Below, one piece after another: positions 43,084-43,568 of a DNA stretch of 43,568 nt; position 1 is the first letter of the stretch; every line of letters begins with the position of its first letter. Position numbers and translations under genes: made by a program. The stretch is from Saprospiraceae bacterium (GTDB lineage Bacteria > Bacteroidota > Bacteroidia > Chitinophagales > Saprospiraceae): NCBI GenBank assembly GCA_020629935.1, contig JAHDCJ010000028.1, forward strand, positions 2,135-45,702, in the 5' to 3' direction. Under the pieces are notes generated by a model, which was not told the DNA's origin, searched no databases, and saw only the letters and a program-made list of their open reading frames with translations.

Positions 43084-43568
43084 TTGGCGAAGCCTAAACT
43101 AAGTATAATCACAGTTTCACTTAACGCCGCTCAAGCCTTAGAACGTACTATAAAAAGTATAATCCAACAATCCTTTACTGATTATGAGTTGCTCATTATT
43201 GATGGAGGATCAAAAGATCATTCAACGCAAATTTTTACCGCTTATCAAGACCAGATTTCTTGGTGGATTAGCGAACCTGATGAGGGCATATATTTTGCTA
43301 TGAATAAAGGATTAAAACAAGCCAAAGGAGATTGGATTTATTTTCTGAACGCAGGAGATGAATTAAATCATTCCGAAAGTCTATCTCAATTGGAGTCTTA
43401 CTTTAATGATCAATACCACTTAGTTTACGGTGATGTATGTTTGGTCGATAAAGAAAAACGAAAAACCTTGTGGAAGCAAAAAATGCTTTGGCAAAATGGC
43501 TTATTTAATAATATATGCCATCAAGCTGTTTTTTATAATAAAAAATCCATTGGTTCTTTTCATTTTGA
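43084..43568 (+). CDS. Glycosyltransferase family 2, truncated by window end
   Basis: From a TTG at 43084, 161 codons run to the window edge without a stop. The translation has LSIITVSLNAAQALERTI, IIDGGSKDHST, EPDEGIYFAMNKGL and the metal-binding FLNAGDEL (NAGD in place of NSDD), all GT2 features. No ATG is available between the gmd stop at 43070-43072 and the catalytic domain; TTG 12 bp after that stop is the best start. It is close in type to the GT2 at 41196. The C-terminal part lies outside the window. Confidence 0.82.
   Translation, partial: MAKPKLSIITVSLNAAQALERTIKSIIQQSFTDYELLIIDGGSKDHSTQIFTAYQDQISWWISEPDEGIYFAMNKGLKQAKGDWIYFLNAGDELNHSESLSQLESYFNDQYHLVYGDVCLVDKEKRKTLWKQKMLWQNGLFNNICHQAVFYNKKSIGSFHF

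Noticed and set aside
1-43568. CRISPR arrays, insertion sequences, tRNA/rRNA genes, phage or plasmid functions
   Set aside because: No regularly spaced repeats, transposase-like proteins, cloverleaf-like sequences or replication genes were found on reading both strands.

Overview
The window is an A+T-rich chromosomal stretch that looks like Bacteroidota (a Flavobacteriia, Cytophagia or Saprospiria type member; no genus can be assigned from this sequence). The support is the promoter style (TTTG followed about 20 bp later by TAnnTTTG), the near absence of Shine-Dalgarno sequences, a short CysN separate from CysC, a UpxY/LoaP-like NusG paralogue, and the overall gene content. Apart from a short leftward unit at the left end (purN, cysQ and a DUF2061 gene), every gene runs rightward for more than 42 kb with tiny gaps or overlaps. 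I see no tRNA, rRNA, IS element, CRISPR array or phage gene, and no gene-free stretch over 300 bp; the longest gap is 14620-14878.

Layout. (1) 1-5126: activated-sulfate genes. CysD/CysN make APS and CysC makes PAPS, while the divergent CysQ removes PAP; galE follows. No PAPS or sulfite reductase gene is present, so this unit looks built to supply PAPS rather than to assimilate sulfur. (2) 5162-14619: first glycan unit. It holds an ABC exporter pair (Wzm/Wzt), a sulfotransferase, a fucosyltransferase-like enzyme, two glycosyltransferases, WbpD-like and WbpB-like enzymes for a 2,3-diamino-uronic acid, a UDP-glucuronate-epimerase-like SDR and RmlA, and ends at a probable terminator. (3) 14620-14878: a control region with a good promoter, two inverted repeats over it, and a leader hairpin closed by a GAAA tetraloop. 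(4) 14879-43568: second glycan unit. It opens with a winged-helix regulator, a UDP-HexNAc dehydrogenase and the NusG paralogue. Next come a second Wzm/Wzt pair, two more sulfotransferases, an acyltransferase, a methyltransferase, several SDR epimerases, about nine glycosyltransferases, an MBOAT/SGNH O-acetylation pair, a large lipoprotein, a flavoprotein, a Wzy/WaaL-like membrane protein, a WcaF-like acetyltransferase and Gmd. A glycosyltransferase is cut by the right edge.

Working together, the genes point to a sulfated, acetylated and probably amino-uronic-acid- and deoxysugar-containing surface polysaccharide. Nucleotide sugars are made in the cytoplasm, glycosyltransferases build the chains, and PAPS from CysDNC feeds three sulfotransferases whose PAP by-product CysQ clears. 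Two ABC transporters with different C-terminal substrate domains would export the chains, with acetylation and possible ligation at or beyond the membrane. The most unusual points are the repeated wzm-wzt-sulfotransferase arrangement, the PAPS supply genes placed next to the glycan cluster, and the control region at 14620-14878 feeding an operon that encodes both a winged-helix protein and a NusG paralogue.
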